Shown here in pieces: positions 5,804-6,706 of a stretch of 6,706 nt of DNA. The notes beneath the pieces were generated by a model that had not been told where the DNA came from, did no database searches, and worked only from the letters and a program-made list of their open reading frames with translations. The position numbers and the translations under genes are program-made. The number at the start of each line of letters is the position of its first letter. The first letter of the stretch is position 1. This DNA comes from an uncultured Lachnospiraceae bacterium (GTDB lineage Bacteria; Bacillota; Clostridia; Lachnospirales; Lachnospiraceae): contig CAMNWW010000121.1 of NCBI GenBank assembly GCA_946566415.1, forward strand, positions 1-6,706. Reading direction: 5' to 3'.

Positions 5804-6706
5804 TTACAGATATCTGTCTGTGAATTCTTTCAAACCTCCAACACTGATATCCTGGCCATAGTCTTCCTCTGCCATTCTAATCAATACTGTTTTGCAACCG
5901 GCATTCTTTCCGGCTATGATATCATTTTCTCCGTCTCCGACCATATAGCTTTTATCCAAATCAATATTAAAATCTTCGGCCGCTTTCAATAACATCCCTG
6001 GCTTGGGTTTCCGGCATTCGCAGTCGAACTTCAATTCGGGTACTTCGCCTTCATACCCTTTATGTGGGTGATGAGGGCAATAATACAGTCCGTCAATGTA
6101 AGCGCCCTCGCGCCCAAGCAAGGTTTCCATCTTATTATGGATTTCCTCTAACTGTCCCAATGTCACTTCTCCCCTGGCAATGACCGGTTGATTCGTTACA
6201 ACGATGACAAGATATCCTGATTCGTTTATTTTCTTGATCGCGTCAGAGGCTCCTGGAATCAACTCAAAATCATCTATATTTCTCAGGAAGCCTTTGTAAA
6301 TGTTAATCGTACCGTCGCGGTCCAAAAATACCGCTTTTTGTTTATTGGCAAGATTTTTCGCCGCCACGCGCCCCGCCTTAAAATCAGCTTCGACCTGGAA
6401 GAACCTTTCCGGCGTCCCCATATCCTTCACATATTCCGGAGAATCATAGCAGAACATTTTCCCTGTTCCAGCAAGCGGCTTAAGGATCTGGCGGTCAAGG
6501 TCGACTTTCCTAGTTTTTCCCGTAGATTCGTCAATCGTACCGATAAGACTCGGATCAATGTCAATCATATCAAGAACACGCGGAGAAATAATGTGGAGTC
6601 CGGCATTTACACGATTTTTGTAGTACATTGGTCTGGCGTCCTCTTTAGAAAGCCACCGCTCGACTTCTCCCTTTTCGTTGGCAAAAATCAACCCGCTGTC
6701 ATATGG
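5804..6706 (-). CDS. Sugar nucleotidyltransferase / GmhB-like HAD phosphatase fusion, 5' end outside window
   Basis: This is the C-terminal 300 residues of a larger protein; the frame is open to the right edge (PYDSGLIFANEKGE), so the start codon lies outside. Residues 1 to about 115 are the end of a sugar-phosphate nucleotidyltransferase (VNAGLHIISP, VDLDRQILKPL, VKDMGTPERFF). Residues about 123-300 are a HAD-IIIA phosphatase with FLDRDGTIN (nucleophile Asp129, acid Asp131), VVTNQPVIARGEV, CRKPKPGM (Lys233) and VGDGEND (Asp258, Asp262). A zinc loop as in GmhB is formed by CPHHPH (210-215) with CEC (229-231). By family, GmhB removes the 7-phosphate of glycero-manno-heptose 1,7-bisphosphate, and an HddC-like enzyme then makes GDP-heptose, so both steps may lie on one chain. 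In Gram-positives this feeds S-layer or capsule glycans. Substrates are inferred. The stop (5804) lies 36 bases beyond the transposase remnant; no hairpin is seen between them. Confidence 0.88.
   Translation of the reverse strand, partial: PYDSGLIFANEKGEVERWLSKEDARPMYYKNRVNAGLHIISPRVLDMIDIDPSLIGTIDESTGKTRKVDLDRQILKPLAGTGKMFCYDSPEYVKDMGTPERFFQVEADFKAGRVAAKNLANKQKAVFLDRDGTINIYKGFLRNIDDFELIPGASDAIKKINESGYLVIVVTNQPVIARGEVTLGQLEEIHNKMETLLGREGAYIDGLYYCPHHPHKGYEGEVPELKFDCECRKPKPGMLLKAAEDFNIDLDKSYMVGDGENDIIAGKNAGCKTVLIRMAEEDYGQDISVGGLKEFTDRYL

Noticed and set aside
1..6706. Search for CRISPR arrays, tRNA, rRNA or riboswitch-like folds
   Set aside because: No regularly spaced repeats, tRNA cloverleaf pattern or recognised leader motif was found by eye.

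Overview
The window looks like a chromosomal piece of a low-to-moderate GC Gram-positive anaerobe of the Clostridia, most likely Lachnospiraceae. This rests on strong AGGAGG-type ribosome binding sites, sigma-A style promoters, an HrcA/CIRCE operator in front of a long-form clostridial htpG, and a small leading gene that resembles a Lachnospiraceae-type DUF5721 protein. No rRNA, tRNA or CRISPR array is visible.

Layout: (1) 70-570, plus strand, a small DUF5721-like protein behind an extended -10 promoter. (2) 579-614, a perfect 13-bp hairpin serving as a terminator between convergent genes. (3) 656-2719, minus strand, htpG (bacterial Hsp90), preceded by a perfect CIRCE element at 2796-2822. 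(4) 2823-3053, an AT-rich divergent intergenic region holding a near-consensus promoter (TTGACT-17-TATAAT) for the next operon. (5) 3054-4954, plus strand, a two-gene operon with an ATGA start/stop overlap: an OLD/RloA-like ABC-type ATPase (411 aa) and an RloB protein with Toprim-like motifs (222 aa). This is the RloAB / AbiL arrangement, a candidate abortive-infection anti-phage system. (6) about 4991-5767, plus strand, a decayed IS4-family transposase with an amber stop, a lost first catalytic Asp and a probable internal deletion. (7) 5804-6706, minus strand, the C-terminal 300 residues of a sugar nucleotidyltransferase / GmhB-like HAD phosphatase fusion that runs off the right edge and suggests a heptose-containing surface glycan pathway.

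The likely picture is a chaperone gene under heat-shock control next to an accessory insert (rloAB plus a dead IS), followed by a cell-surface carbohydrate gene. The most interesting parts are the RloAB pair and a short motif (ATCCGATT followed by ATGAG) that occurs on both sides of it, in one case overlapping the operon's -10 box. RloAB families are already described. What may be new here is its stand-alone setting, without visible restriction-modification genes, and the flanking repeats. All assignments come from reading motifs, without database searches.
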